A DNA stretch of 64,000 nt from CBDIHP01 sp965279195 (GTDB lineage: Bacteria; Planctomycetota; Planctomycetia; Isosphaerales; Isosphaeraceae). The position numbers were made by a program, and so were the translations under genes. The notes beneath the pieces are model-generated. The model was not told the DNA's origin, did not search any database, and was given only the letters and a program-made list of their open reading frames with translations. The stretch is from contig CBDIHP010000032.1 of NCBI GenBank assembly GCA_965279195.1, positions 124,001 through 188,000 of the forward strand. Direction: 5' to 3'. Below, in pieces: positions 24,259 through 33,379 of this stretch (positions are counted from its first letter, which is position 1; every line of letters begins with the position of its first letter).

Positions 24259-25824
24259 ATGAAACGCAACGCAGTCGCCTGGGCGGCTCTCGCGGTTTCT
24301 ACCGCCGCCCTGATCAGCTCGGCCGGTCTGACCCGGAAGGTCCCCGCCACCCTCGAGATCCCCGCCGCCGCGCAGGCCCAGGCGGAGGCCCTCTCCACGG
24401 CCTTCAGCTCGGTCTCCGAGTTCGTGAAGCCGTCGGTCGTGCAGATCTCCGTCAAGAAGAAGGCGACCCCCCGCGCCCGGATGAAGGGGGCCCCGCGCCC
24501 CGGCGATCCGCACCAGAACGTCGATCCGAAAGAGTTCGAGGAGATGATGAAGCGCTTCTTCGGCCCGGATTTCCGGTTCGAAAAGGAGCAGTTCGGCGCG
24601 GAAATGGGCACCGGCTCGGGCTTCGTCTACGACGACAAGGGCCACATCCTGACCAACAACCACGTCGTCGAGAACGCCGAAGTCATCGACGTCACGTTCT
24701 CCGACGGCGAGAAGTTCTCCGCCAAGGTCGTGGGCGCCGATCCCAAGTCGGACGTCGCGGTCATCAAGGTCGAGACGACCTCGTACCAGCCGCTCCCCCG
24801 CGGCGAGAGCGCCAAGGTCAAGGTCGGCGAGTGGGTCCTGGCCGTCGGCTCGCCGTTCGGGTTCGAGCAGTCGGTGACCGCCGGCATCATCTCGGCCCTC
24901 GACCGCAGCGACGCCCGCATCCTGGGCAACGACACCTACGAGGACTTCCTCCAGACCGACGCGGCCATCAACCCCGGCAACTCGGGCGGCCCGCTGGTCG
25001 ACCTCAAGGGTCGGGTGATCGGGATGAATTCGGCCATCGCCACCTCGACCCGTTCGAGCGCCGGCGTCGGCTTCGCCATCCCCATCGACATGGCCTCGCA
25101 CCTGGCCGACCGCCTCATCAAGGACGGCAAGATCCAGCGGGCCCTGCTGGGCATCACGCTCCAGCCGCTGTCGTCCTCGCTCGCCAAGGACCTGACGGGC
25201 AACCCGAAGGTCAAGGGCATCCTGGTCGGCGACGTGGTCGAGGACAGCCCGGCCGCCAAGGCCGGCATCAAGGCCGGCGACATCATCACCGGCTTCAACA
25301 AGAAGCCCGCGCAGAGCGTCCCGCTCTTCCGGAACCTGGTCTCGACGAGCGAGATCGGCCGCAAGTTCCAGCTCGACTACATCCGCGACGGCAAGCCGGA
25401 AACGGCCGAGGTCGTCCTCGCACCCGCCGAGGCCGTCATGAAGGTCGTGAATCGCGGCGAGCCCAAGGTCGAAGAGAAGGCCGCCGACAAGCCGAAGGAG
25501 CCCGAGGTCGCGAAGGCCGAGGTCGCGGATTTCGGCCTGGAGGTCCAGGAACTGACCCCCGCCCTCGCCAAGCAGTTCAAGTTCCCCGAAGGCACCAAGG
25601 GCGTGCTGATCAGCTCGGTGAAGGAAGACTCCGCCGCCGATGCCGCCGGGCTCGCCCCGGGCCTGGTCGTCTCCAAGGTCGTCAAGAACGGCCGGGTCGC
25701 AACCCTGAACTCTCCCAAGCAGTTCAGCGAACTGACCGCCGGCGGTCAGGAAGTGACCCTCTATGTCTCGACGCCCAACGGCCGGGGCATGTTCGTCCCG
25801 CTCGCGAAGCCTCAGGGCAAGTGA
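24259..25824 (+). CDS. HtrA/DegP-type periplasmic serine protease with two PDZ domains
   Basis: 521 residues with an N-terminal signal peptide (MKRNAVAWAALAVSTAALISS). The chymotrypsin-fold protease has a complete triad: His135 (LTNNHVVENAE), Asp165 (KSDVAVIKV) and Ser242 (INPGNSGGPLVD). PDZ1 follows at about 290-390 (GILVGDVVEDSPAAKAGIKAGDIITGF) and a second, more divergent PDZ closes the protein (KGVLISSVKEDSAADAAGLAPG), joined by a Lys/Glu-rich linker. Such proteins degrade or refold damaged envelope proteins. The first 50 mature residues include a flexible Pro/Met-rich LA-loop region. It is divergent from the RlmN-like gene with a 261-base gap, and a terminator follows. Confidence 0.95.
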   Translation: MKRNAVAWAALAVSTAALISSAGLTRKVPATLEIPAAAQAQAEALSTAFSSVSEFVKPSVVQISVKKKATPRARMKGAPRPGDPHQNVDPKEFEEMMKRFFGPDFRFEKEQFGAEMGTGSGFVYDDKGHILTNNHVVENAEVIDVTFSDGEKFSAKVVGADPKSDVAVIKVETTSYQPLPRGESAKVKVGEWVLAVGSPFGFEQSVTAGIISALDRSDARILGNDTYEDFLQTDAAINPGNSGGPLVDLKGRVIGMNSAIATSTRSSAGVGFAIPIDMASHLADRLIKDGKIQRALLGITLQPLSSSLAKDLTGNPKVKGILVGDVVEDSPAAKAGIKAGDIITGFNKKPAQSVPLFRNLVSTSEIGRKFQLDYIRDGKPETAEVVLAPAEAVMKVVNRGEPKVEEKAADKPKEPEVAKAEVADFGLEVQELTPALAKQFKFPEGTKGVLISSVKEDSAADAAGLAPGLVVSKVVKNGRVATLNSPKQFSELTAGGQEVTLYVSTPNGRGMFVPLAKPQGK

Positions 25825-25852
25825 GCCGGGTCGTCTGACGTCAACCAGGATC

Positions 25853-25890
25853 GGGCCGCCGGGGAAACTCTCCTCGGCGGCCCTTTCTCA
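25853..25890. terminator. terminator between htrA-like gene and epimerase
   Basis: A nine-base perfect stem (25853-25861 with 25875-25883) is followed by TTTCTCATTT on the plus strand. It sits 29 bases after the HtrA stop and next to the 3' end of the convergent epimerase gene, so it can act for both. Confidence 0.7.
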
Positions 25891-26862
25891 TTTGACCGAC
25901 GGGGTTGCCCGCTGCTCGGCGATGATATCGGCGAGGATCCGATCCAGCCCCCGGCTGGGCCGGTAGTCGATCGTCCGCTTGATCTTGGACAGGTCGGGGA
26001 TCCGCCGCACCATGTCCTCGAACCCGGCCGTGTAGGCCTCGCCGTAGGGGATGGTCTTGATCGTGCTCGTCGAGCCGGTCGCCTCGATGACGCGGCGGGC
26101 AAGTTCCAGGATGCTGGTCTCCTGGTCGTTCCCGATGTTGAACACCTCCCCGCGCGCCGAGGGCGAATCCATCAGGCCGATCAGGGCCCCGACGACGTCG
26201 GCCACGTGCCCGAAGCAGCGGCTCTGCTTGCCGTCGCCGTAGACGGTGAGCGGCTCGCCCACCAGGGCCTGGCTCACGAACCGGGGGACGACCATCCCGT
26301 AACGACCCGTCTGCCTGGGCCCGACGGTGTTGAAGAGCCGCGCCACGACGACCGGCAGCCTCGCCTCGTGCCAGTGGGCGAGGGCGAGGAACTCGTCGAG
26401 GGCCTTGGCACAGGCGTACGCCCACCGCCTGGTGGTCGTCGGGCCCATCACGCAGTCGTCCCCCTCGGCGAAGGGGAATTTCTCGCTCTTGCCGTAGACC
26501 TCGCTCGTCGAGGTCAGCAGGACAGGGCGGCGGTACCGTGCGGCGAACCGGAGGACGATGTCCGTCCCGTTCACGATGGTCTCGATTGTCTTGACCGGCT
26601 GATCGACCACCAGCTTCACGCCGACCGCACTCGCCAGGTGGAACACCGCCTGGCAATCGACAACGCAGCGCTCGACGACCACCGGATCGGTCACGCTCGC
26701 GACCCGGAGCTCGAACGCCGGGTTGCCTTCGAGGTGGGCGACGTTGGAATAGCGGCCGGTGCTGAGGTCGTCCAGGGCCAGGACGCGGTGGCCTTCGGCG
26801 ATCAGTCGATCGCAGAGGTGGCTCCCGATAAATCCCGCACCGCCGGTCACGAGGTAGTTCAT
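25888..26862 (-). CDS. NAD-dependent nucleotide-sugar epimerase/dehydratase (extended SDR)
   Basis: 324 residues from the ATG at 26862 (MNYLVTGGAGFIGSHLCDRL). The Rossmann motif GGAGFIG binds NAD, and the SDR catalytic pair is Tyr149 and Lys153 (WAYACAKALDE) with TSEVYGKS supplying the Ser/Thr. Also typical are VARLFNTVGPRQTGRYGMV, the substrate-binding segment of UDP-sugar epimerases and UDP-glucuronate decarboxylases, and EVFNIGNDQE. The substrate is most likely a UDP- or GDP-activated sugar for surface polysaccharide; a UDP-glucuronate decarboxylase-like role is possible but not proven. An ATG 16 codons upstream exists but lies before the conserved start. Confidence 0.88.
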   Translation of the reverse strand: MNYLVTGGAGFIGSHLCDRLIAEGHRVLALDDLSTGRYSNVAHLEGNPAFELRVASVTDPVVVERCVVDCQAVFHLASAVGVKLVVDQPVKTIETIVNGTDIVLRFAARYRRPVLLTSTSEVYGKSEKFPFAEGDDCVMGPTTTRRWAYACAKALDEFLALAHWHEARLPVVVARLFNTVGPRQTGRYGMVVPRFVSQALVGEPLTVYGDGKQSRCFGHVADVVGALIGLMDSPSARGEVFNIGNDQETSILELARRVIEATGSTSTIKTIPYGEAYTAGFEDMVRRIPDLSKIKRTIDYRPSRGLDRILADIIAEQRATPSVK

Positions 26863-27017
26863 GCGTCGATCACTGGTTCGGGTCGCTGGAAGTCGTTCGT
26901 CCGGAACCACTATAGCCGACGGCGGCGGCGCCGGAGAGGGTGCAACGCCGCACGCCGGCTGGTAACATGTCTCCTCCGCCCTGCGACGAATCGAACCGAC
27001 CGGATCAGGATGCCCGA

Positions 27018-28265
27018 ATGAAAGCCGAGATCATCGCCATCGGCAGCGAGCTCATCAGCGGCCAGAGCCTCGACACCAATAGTCAGTGGATCAGCAAGTC
27101 GCTCGGCGACCTCGGCATCCCCGTCCGATTCCACACCACGATCGGCGACGACTTCGACGAGAACGTGGCCGCCTTCCGGGTCGCCATCGAGCGCGCCGAC
27201 CTCATCATCGTCTCCGGCGGCCTCGGCCCGACCCAGGACGACCTGACCCGCGATGTCGTCGCGGCCGTGGCCGGGGTTTCGTTGAAAGAGGATCCCGATA
27301 GCCTGGAGGCGATCCGCGCCCTGTTCTCCCGACGCAGCCGCGAGATGCCCGAGCGCAACAAGGTCCAGGCGCTCCTGCCCGAGGGCGCCGAGGCGCTCTT
27401 CAACCGGGTCGGCACGGCCCCCGGGGTCTGGCGGAAGGTGGGCCGGGCGACGATCGCCTGCCTGCCCGGCGTCCCGAACGAGATGAAGACGATGTTCGGC
27501 GAGCAGGTCGTCCCCCGGTTCAAATCCGGCGGGTTTGTTGACCGCGTGATCGTCCACCACAAGATCAACCTGTTCGGCAAGGGCGAGTCCGAGGTCGAGA
27601 TGATGGCGATGGACCTGACCGTCCGGGGCCGCGTGCCCGAGGTCGGGATCACCGCGTCCGACGCCACGATCGCCTTCCGCGTCGCCGGCGAGGGCCCGAC
27701 CGAAGACGTCGCCCGCGCGATGATGCAGGAGACCATCGACACCATCCGCGAGCGGTTTGCCGAGTTCATCGTCGGCGAGGGGACCGTCGACGTCCTGGAA
27801 TCGGCGGTGAATCAGATGCACCGCACGGGAACTACGCTGGCCACGGCCGAGTCCTGCACCGGCGGCCTGATCGCGCGTCAACTTACGACCGTCCCCGGCG
27901 TCAGCTCGGTCTACCACGGCGGGCTCGTGACTTACACCCCCGATGCCAAGATCGAGTTGCTCGGCCTGTCGAGGGAACTCCTCGAAGAATATGGCGTCGT
28001 GAGCGAGCAGGTGGCCGCCGCGATGGCGACGCTGGTGAAGGCGAAATTCCGATCGGACGCCGGAATCGGCGTGACCGGCATCGCCGGCCCCGGCGGCGGC
28101 ACGCCCGAGACGCCCGTCGGCACCGTCTACATCGGCCTGGCCGTCGGCGAGGTCGTGATCGTGAAGAAGCTCGAAGTCGGCCCCGAGCAGCCCCGCGAGG
28201 TCATCCAAAGCCGCGCCACCAAGCACGCCCTGAACATGCTCCGCCTGGCCCTCCGCAACGCGTGA
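27018..28265 (+). CDS. cinA: CinA family protein (NMN amidohydrolase/ADP-ribose pyrophosphatase type)
   Basis: 415 residues from the ATG at 27018 (MKAEIIAIGSELISGQ). The N-terminal MoCF-like domain (about 1-170) has GSELISGQSLDTNSQWI and VSGGLGPTQDDLTRDV; in CinA this part acts as a COG1058-type pyrophosphatase. The C-terminal domain (about 260-410) has ATAESCTGGLIARQLT and GVTGIAGPGGGTPETPVGTVYIG, the PncC nicotinamide-mononucleotide deamidase. Together they take part in pyridine nucleotide salvage. The length is standard (about 415). In other bacteria the gene is linked to competence and DNA damage. The stop is 94 bases from the end of the convergent recQ gene. Confidence 0.95.
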   Translation: MKAEIIAIGSELISGQSLDTNSQWISKSLGDLGIPVRFHTTIGDDFDENVAAFRVAIERADLIIVSGGLGPTQDDLTRDVVAAVAGVSLKEDPDSLEAIRALFSRRSREMPERNKVQALLPEGAEALFNRVGTAPGVWRKVGRATIACLPGVPNEMKTMFGEQVVPRFKSGGFVDRVIVHHKINLFGKGESEVEMMAMDLTVRGRVPEVGITASDATIAFRVAGEGPTEDVARAMMQETIDTIRERFAEFIVGEGTVDVLESAVNQMHRTGTTLATAESCTGGLIARQLTTVPGVSSVYHGGLVTYTPDAKIELLGLSRELLEEYGVVSEQVAAAMATLVKAKFRSDAGIGVTGIAGPGGGTPETPVGTVYIGLAVGEVVIVKKLEVGPEQPREVIQSRATKHALNMLRLALRNA

Positions 28266-28359
28266 CCGCACCATCTTCACAAACCCGTCGGGTGTGGTGC
28301 CGCGAGGACCATCGGTCGACGTCCACCGCTCCCACGAACGCATCGGCTCGCGTTCACAA

Positions 28360-31233
28360 TCACTTATGCCACGCCTGGAACAGATTCCAGTACTCCCTGG
28401 CCATGTCCGAAAGCCCCTCCGGTGCCTCCCGGCTTCCCGTCACCCAGGCCGCCTCGAACCGGTCGAACCACTCGGCCGGGATCAGCGACTCCGCCGGCAC
28501 GGGCTTCCCCTTCCGTACGCAGAGAACGAGGTGCCGGAAGATCGCCGAGACCTCCAGTGAACGGATCGCCGCGCATTCGTTCGCGCCGAACCCCTTCTCG
28601 ACCAGCCTCCACGTCCACTCCTCCGTCGGCACATAGCCGCCGGAGGAGGGGTCGGGATGGGCGCGTGCTACGACCGGGGCGGGCGAGGTGACAACCGTTG
28701 CCGGCGGCTTTGGCGGGGATGGCGCCACCGGAGGCGGGGATGGCGCCACCGGAGGCGGTGATGGAGCCGGGGGCGCGATCGGGGCCGGCGCAGGAGTCGT
28801 CGCCGACGGGGCCTCTCCCTGGATCGCGGCGAGGATCGCCGCTCCGAACTTCTCCATCCGCGAGGGGCCGAATCCCTTGATCCCCTGGAGTTCCTGGGCC
28901 GATCGGGGCTTCTGCCTCACCAGGTCTTCGAGCACGGCATTCGAGAAGATCGTGTATGGCGGGGCCGCAGCCTCGGTCGCCCAGGCAGTCCGCATGGAAC
29001 GCAGGCGGTTATAGAGCGGGTTGGTGGACAGATCGGCAGGCGGGCCGTCCTCCGCGGGCGGGTTGGGTTCGTTTGGCGCGGGCGTCGTCCTCGCTATGCG
29101 CTCCAGGCCCCCGTTGCGGACCTTGGCGAACAGCGGATCGGGGAGGCTGAGCGATGGGGAGTGCGACTCGCTTGCCTTCAGGAAATCGCGGCCTTTGTCG
29201 CTCAGCTTGAGGATGGGGCGGAAGCGGTCCACCTCCTCGCTTTCCAGGTACCGGGCCGCCGTCAGGGCGTCGAGCAGGGCCGCGATTTCCGGCTGTCGGA
29301 AGGCCGACAGGATCCCGAACGTGCTCAGGCTCGCCAGCCCCGATTTCGTCACCTTCTCCGAGTTCGACCCCGCGAGCATCTGGGCGATGGCGGTCTTCCC
29401 GAACCGGCCCTTCGCCCGGGCGACGCCCGACAGCGCCTTCAGCAGGACCTCCCGTCCGCCCGGCGTGTCGATCGCCCGCGCCGGCTTGCCCGAGACGTTC
29501 AGCTCGCCGTCGCCCCGCGCACAGTTGTCGCAGTTTCCGCAGGCGGTGGCGTCGGGGTCGCCGAAGTAGCCGAGGATCGTCTCGCGGCGGCAGTCGCGGC
29601 TCTCGGCGTAGGTGATCATCCGGTCGAGCTTGTCGAACTCCTTCTGGCGACGGACGTTGAGCGCCTGGAAGTCGATCGGCAATTGCTTCGCCCGGACGTC
29701 GCGGTCGATGACCCGGATGGCGTTGCCCCGGAACGGCGGGACGTAGTCGATGGGCAGGTCCGCTGTGAGGGCACGGATGGCGCGGGTCAACGCGGTGCGG
29801 TCGAGGCCGAGGCTACCGGCGATCTCGTCCGGAGCGATGTAGACGGGCTCGCGGAGCCGGCGGTCGACGAGGGCTTCGAGGGCCATCAACACCATGCGCT
29901 GGACGTGGGCCTGCGGGCCAAGGCGGTCGACCAGGCTGCCGTCCTCCGGCTCGGTGTTGATCCGGATGATCGCCATGTTCTCGCGGGGGTGGAATCGTTC
30001 CAGCCCCCCGGCGGTCTCCAGGATCTTGAGCGCCGCCCCGACGGCCGACTCGCTCAGGTTCAGGCCGAGCCGCTCCTTGATCTCGCCGTGGGTCAGCTCG
30101 ATCGGGTCGGCGTCCTGGAGCCGCAGGTATTCGTAGATCCGGTGGATCACGTCCTTCGGCGGGTACTCGTTCTCGATGAACAGCTCGTGGAGCTTGCGAT
30201 CGCCGATGGCGTAGAGGAGCACGCAGGCGGCCGAATCCCCGTCGCGGCCCGCGCGGCCGGCCTCCTGGTAATAGGCTTCGAGGGTCCCCGGCATGTTGAA
30301 GTGGATGACGGAGCGGATGTCGGGCTTGTCGACACCCATGCCGAAGGCATTGGTGGCCACGACGATCTCCGCGCGCCCTTCCATGAAGGCGTCCTGTGCC
30401 GCGGTCCGATCCTCGCGCGGCAGCCCCGCGTGGTAGACGACGACGCTCCGCCGCAGTTCGTGCTCGATGTACTGCGCGACGTTCTCGCAACGGGCCCGGC
30501 TCGATGCGTAAACGACCGCCGAGCCCGGGTGCTGTTCGAGGGTCCGGGCGAGTCGTTCGAGTTTCTCGGGGTCGCGTCGCGCGGCCACGACCTCGTAGGA
30601 CAGGTTCGGCCGATCGAAGCCGCTGACGAACTGGAGCGGGTCGTTCAGGTCGAGGTGGTGGGCGATGTCGCGCCGCACGAGGTCGGTGGCGGTCGCTGTG
30701 AGGGCGATGCACGGGGGGGAACCGAGTTTCTTCCGGGCGAGGCCGAGCCGCGAATAATCGGGCCGGAAGTCGTGCCCCCACTCACTGATGCAGTGGGCCT
30801 CGTCCACGGCGAGGAGCGCGGGCTTGACCTCCGACATGATCTCGACGAACCGGGAGCTGCGGAACCGCTCGGGCGCCACGTAGACCAGGTCGTAGCGGCC
30901 CGACTGGATCTCGAAGAGCCGTGCCCGCTGCTCGGCGGGGTCGAGCATCGAGTTCAGCACCGTGGCGCGGATCCCCCTGGCCTCGAGGGCGTCCACCTGG
31001 TCCTTCATCAATGCGATCAGCGGGCTCACGACGAGCGTCGGCCCGTTCAGGAGCAGCGCGGGCAACTGGTAGCAGAGGCTCTTGCCTCCGCCGGTCGGCA
31101 TGACGCAGAGGACGTCCCGCCCGGCCAGGACCGACTCGATCACCGCCCGCTGCCCCTTGCGGAAATGCTCCAGCCCGAACCGCTCGTGGAGCGTCGCTTC
31201 GAGGTCGTACGCGGGCGCGGCTTCGGTCGACAT
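28360..31233 (-). CDS. recQ: ATP-dependent DNA helicase RecQ with extended C-terminus
   Basis: 957 residues from the ATG at 31233 (MSTEAAPAYDLEATL), against about 610 in E. coli. The helicase core has Walker A with Lys51 (MPTGGGKSLCYQLP), DEAH box AVDEAHCISEWGHDFR and motif VI (YYQEAGRAGRDG). Then come the zinc-binding cysteines (CRRETILGYF...CGNCDNC), a winged helix, an HRDC domain (PYTIFSNAVLEDL, GIKGFGPSRMEKFG), a Pro/Ala linker containing tandem PSPPPVA units, and a C-terminal helical domain (EEWTWRLVEKGFG) like the HTH_40 helix-turn-helix found at RecQ ends. RecQ unwinds DNA 3'-5' for recombination and fork repair. Confidence 0.95.
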   Translation of the reverse strand: MSTEAAPAYDLEATLHERFGLEHFRKGQRAVIESVLAGRDVLCVMPTGGGKSLCYQLPALLLNGPTLVVSPLIALMKDQVDALEARGIRATVLNSMLDPAEQRARLFEIQSGRYDLVYVAPERFRSSRFVEIMSEVKPALLAVDEAHCISEWGHDFRPDYSRLGLARKKLGSPPCIALTATATDLVRRDIAHHLDLNDPLQFVSGFDRPNLSYEVVAARRDPEKLERLARTLEQHPGSAVVYASSRARCENVAQYIEHELRRSVVVYHAGLPREDRTAAQDAFMEGRAEIVVATNAFGMGVDKPDIRSVIHFNMPGTLEAYYQEAGRAGRDGDSAACVLLYAIGDRKLHELFIENEYPPKDVIHRIYEYLRLQDADPIELTHGEIKERLGLNLSESAVGAALKILETAGGLERFHPRENMAIIRINTEPEDGSLVDRLGPQAHVQRMVLMALEALVDRRLREPVYIAPDEIAGSLGLDRTALTRAIRALTADLPIDYVPPFRGNAIRVIDRDVRAKQLPIDFQALNVRRQKEFDKLDRMITYAESRDCRRETILGYFGDPDATACGNCDNCARGDGELNVSGKPARAIDTPGGREVLLKALSGVARAKGRFGKTAIAQMLAGSNSEKVTKSGLASLSTFGILSAFRQPEIAALLDALTAARYLESEEVDRFRPILKLSDKGRDFLKASESHSPSLSLPDPLFAKVRNGGLERIARTTPAPNEPNPPAEDGPPADLSTNPLYNRLRSMRTAWATEAAAPPYTIFSNAVLEDLVRQKPRSAQELQGIKGFGPSRMEKFGAAILAAIQGEAPSATTPAPAPIAPPAPSPPPVAPSPPPVAPSPPKPPATVVTSPAPVVARAHPDPSSGGYVPTEEWTWRLVEKGFGANECAAIRSLEVSAIFRHLVLCVRKGKPVPAESLIPAEWFDRFEAAWVTGSREAPEGLSDMAREYWNLFQAWHK
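28716..28770. repeat. 21-base tandem repeat inside recQ
   Basis: GATGGCGCCACCGGAGGCGG occurs twice in tandem with a partial third unit, with a 21-base period. Because the period is a multiple of three it lengthens a Pro/Ala linker without shifting the frame. It is a likely site of length variation between strains. Confidence 0.75.
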
Positions 31234-31374
31234 TCGCGACAATTCCCGGGGCAACACCGCCGAACTCCTGCCAATCCGATGGATTATACGCCCACCCCCT
31301 CCGCTGTGCGAACGTACCGTAACGGCGATGCGGCAAATTCTCCCCGAGAGTCGGGCCCGTTCGGAACCAGGTGG

Positions 31375-31403
31375 TTGACACCGGGCATCGCGGAGGCAAT
31401 AAT
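31375..31403 (+). promoter_or_regulatory. sigma-70-type promoter of the tRNA-Glu gene
   Basis: TTGACA at 31375-31380, a 17-base spacer, then AATAAT at 31398-31403. This is a perfect -35 box and a -10 box with five of six consensus bases. The expected start of transcription is about 31410, seven bases before the tRNA 5' end. Confidence 0.88.
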
Positions 31404-31416
31404 CTTCTACATACCT

Positions 31417-31489
31417 GCCCCCATCGTCTAGTGGCCTAGGATACTAGGTTCTCAGCCTAGGGACCGGGGTTCGAGTCCCCGTGGGGGTA
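31417..31489 (+). tRNA. tRNA-Glu (anticodon CTC)
   Basis: The cloverleaf can be drawn from the sequence. Acceptor GCCCCCA pairs with TGGGGGT (with a G-U closing pair). The D arm GTCTAGTGGCCTAGGAT matches bacterial tRNA-Glu. The anticodon stem CTAGG/CCTAG encloses loop TTCTCAG with anticodon CTC, which reads GAG. The T arm is CGGGG-TTCGAGT-CCCCG. The 3' CCA is not encoded. It has its own promoter and terminator and is a single-gene unit. Confidence 0.95.
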
Positions 31490-31491
31490 TT

Positions 31492-31540
31492 CACAACGAC
31501 CTCGCGAGCTGTTTTCAGCTCGCGAGGTCGTTGTGTTTTC
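31492..31540 (+). terminator. strong rho-independent terminator after tRNA-Glu
   Basis: A perfect 20-bp stem (31492-31511 with 31516-31535), TTTT loop, followed by TTTTC. It starts three bases after the tRNA 3' end. This is the longest perfect hairpin I found in the window. Confidence 0.93.
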
Positions 31541-31570
31541 CGTCCCCGACCGACCCATGAGGCGGGCCCG

Positions 31571-31655
31571 CGTGGTGCACCGGCCGAGCATCTCCCGGTG
31601 CATAACGACGGATGACGCGCCGTACCGCGAAGTCGGATCGGATGCTCGCCCGTCG
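31571..31655. repeat. dispersed GAGCATCTCC-type intergenic repeat, copy 1
   Basis: CCGAGCATCTCCCGG at 31583-31597 sits inside a hairpin (31576-31583 with 31595-31602). An inverted partner, CGGATGCTCGCCCG, lies at about 31640-31653 and is preceded by CGAAGTCGGATCGGAT. The same blocks occur in the gap at 37592-37830, so this is a family of intergenic elements. It lies between the tRNA terminator and the zinc-ribbon gene. Confidence 0.6.
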
Positions 31656-31702
31656 CGGTTGGCCTGAGCCGCACCAGTGAATTGATCAGGCCGCTCGCCG
31701 CG

Positions 31703-32680
31703 CTATCCGAGTTGCCTGTTGAAGTGGCGCCGCACCGGCGGGCTGTTGAGGTAGACGCAAACGGCGGCGTAGCCGACGAGCAGGGCGATGCCCCAGGTGA
31801 ATTTCTGGGAATCGAAGCGGTCGATCGGGGACGTGATCTTCACATCATCGTCGTCGGGATTGTCCGAATGAGGTCGGGCGACGATCTGGACGTCGTCGTA
31901 AGCAGTATAGAGCGGCATGGCGACCAGGAGCATGACGTCGATGATCGCGCCGATGGTGAGGGCGATGACGAGGAGCTTGATCGACTTGTTCCGGAGAAAC
32001 TGGACCGCTGCGTAGATCCCGAAGAGGCAGGGGACCAGGAGCAGTTGTGCCCCGGTCACACCCTTCTGGAACATCAGGAACGAGATCAGGGTCAGGACAA
32101 CACTGCCCATGAGCGCGAGCGAGCCGACCAGGATCACTCCGATCGGTGGCGTGGTCGAACGCGTCGGGGCGGGGCCCGTGATGTCCTCCATCAGGTCGAC
32201 GCGGCGGCCGGTATCGATATCGATGCCGCAGTTCGAGCACAGGGACATCCCCTGGGGCACGTAGCCGCCGCAGGTCGGGCACCGGCGGGCCTGCATCCTC
32301 GCCTCGGCCCCCCGGGGCCGCTTGCGAGCGGGCGGGTCGTCCTGGAAGAGCGCCAGCGCGTCCCCCTGGGCCCCCCCGGCCGCCGGCTTGCTGGCGGGTT
32401 CCGAGAGCAGGGGGATGTCGAACTGCTCGCGGAGCGACCCCGGGGCGATCGGGGCGACCGGCAGGTCGAAATCCACCGATGGCGGCCGCTTCAGGTTGTC
32501 GACCGACGGCGGGGCGATCTCGGCCGTGCCCCTCGCCGTGGCGGTGGGGGAGGTCGAGGGGGCCCCGGTTCCGGCCTGGAACCGCGTCTGGCACTTGGGA
32601 CAGCGCAGGCGCCTGCCGATGGCGTCAGCCGGCACGTTCAGAACCACGGAGCAATTCGGGCAGAGGATCGTCGTGGCCAT
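31703..32680 (-). CDS. zinc-ribbon (MJ0042-type) integral membrane protein
   Basis: 325 residues from the ATG at 32680 (MATTILCPNCSVVLNVP); a start 31 codons upstream would only add a non-conserved leader. It opens with an MJ0042-type zinc finger (CPNC...CPKC), followed by a disordered Pro/Ser/Asp linker, a second zinc ribbon (CPTCGGYVPQGMSLCSNC, about residues 150-170), and four membrane segments in the C-terminal half (ILVGSLALMGSVVLTLISFL; LLLVPCLFGIYAAVQFL; LLVIALTIGAIIDVMLLVAM; GIALLVGYAAVCVYL). Planctomycetes encode many such proteins of unknown role. The cytoplasmic zinc modules may bind protein or nucleic acid at the membrane. Confidence 0.8.
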   Translation of the reverse strand: MATTILCPNCSVVLNVPADAIGRRLRCPKCQTRFQAGTGAPSTSPTATARGTAEIAPPSVDNLKRPPSVDFDLPVAPIAPGSLREQFDIPLLSEPASKPAAGGAQGDALALFQDDPPARKRPRGAEARMQARRCPTCGGYVPQGMSLCSNCGIDIDTGRRVDLMEDITGPAPTRSTTPPIGVILVGSLALMGSVVLTLISFLMFQKGVTGAQLLLVPCLFGIYAAVQFLRNKSIKLLVIALTIGAIIDVMLLVAMPLYTAYDDVQIVARPHSDNPDDDDVKITSPIDRFDSQKFTWGIALLVGYAAVCVYLNSPPVRRHFNRQLG

Positions 32681-32926
32681 GGAATTGTCTTCGGCGACCA
32701 GGAGACGTGGGGGGAATCGGCCGCGGCGACCTCGTTGGGGTACGAGGTAGAGGACCGCGGACGGGTTCGACATCAGCCCACGGACAATTGTAACCGAGGT
32801 TCGTCAAGCCGCGATGCGGAATCCGGCCGACTTCCGCGATTCTTCGACGTCCCGGGGGACCGTTTCTTAGGGGGAACCGGCGACATTTTCTCGCACGCCC
32901 CGCACGGTGAATTCCCGGTTAGTCAG

Positions 32927-33379
32927 CTAGTTGGCGGATTCGAACGCGGCTTTCGTGGCCTGGTGACGGTAGGCGAACATGCGCTCCAGTTTGTTCAGGA
33001 TGAAGCGTTTCCCGAGCGCGCGTCCCAACCATCCTCCCGGCGGAGTGAACTGGACATCGTCCCGAAGGATTGTCCCGCCTTGACCATCGGGCAAGAACCC
33101 GTGCCGGTGGTACCAGGACGCGAACGGGCCCGAGACCTGACGGTCGGCGAACAGGCGGCCGGGCTCGTACTCGGTGTGCTCGGCGATCCAGGTCAGGGGG
33201 ATGGGGCCCAGGTGGGTCCGCAAGACGACCCGGGAGCCCACCTTGATCGAGTCGCCGCCGGAGACCACCTCGACCTTCTCCCAGGGGGGGGTAATCTTGA
33301 GGATCGCCCCCGGCTCCTCGTGGAAGGCGAAGACCCGCTCCGGGCTGGCGGCGATCCGGGTTTCCTTGACGAATTGCAT
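32927..33379 (-). CDS. SRPBCC-superfamily ligand-binding protein
   Basis: 150 residues (MQFVKETRIAASPERVFAFH). The opening segment, the glycine-free helix and the long C-terminal helix (LERMFAYRHQATKAAFESAN) fit the START/Bet v1-like SRPBCC fold, which makes a hydrophobic cavity. The middle includes SRVVLRTHLGPIPLTWIAEH and FVFRDD-like strand pairs such as GGTILRDDVQFTPPGG. Members include polyketide cyclases, CoQ-binding proteins and proteins linked to cell-division inhibitors. No catalytic residue can be assigned, so the ligand is unknown. The gene is divergent from the Gfo/Idh oxidoreductase at 33595 with a 215-base gap. Confidence 0.82.
   Translation of the reverse strand: MQFVKETRIAASPERVFAFHEEPGAILKITPPWEKVEVVSGGDSIKVGSRVVLRTHLGPIPLTWIAEHTEYEPGRLFADRQVSGPFASWYHRHGFLPDGQGGTILRDDVQFTPPGGWLGRALGKRFILNKLERMFAYRHQATKAAFESAN

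Noticed and set aside
28716..28770. Short tandem repeat that might suggest a CRISPR
   Set aside because: Units are adjacent with no spacers and keep the recQ frame; no cas genes are in the window.
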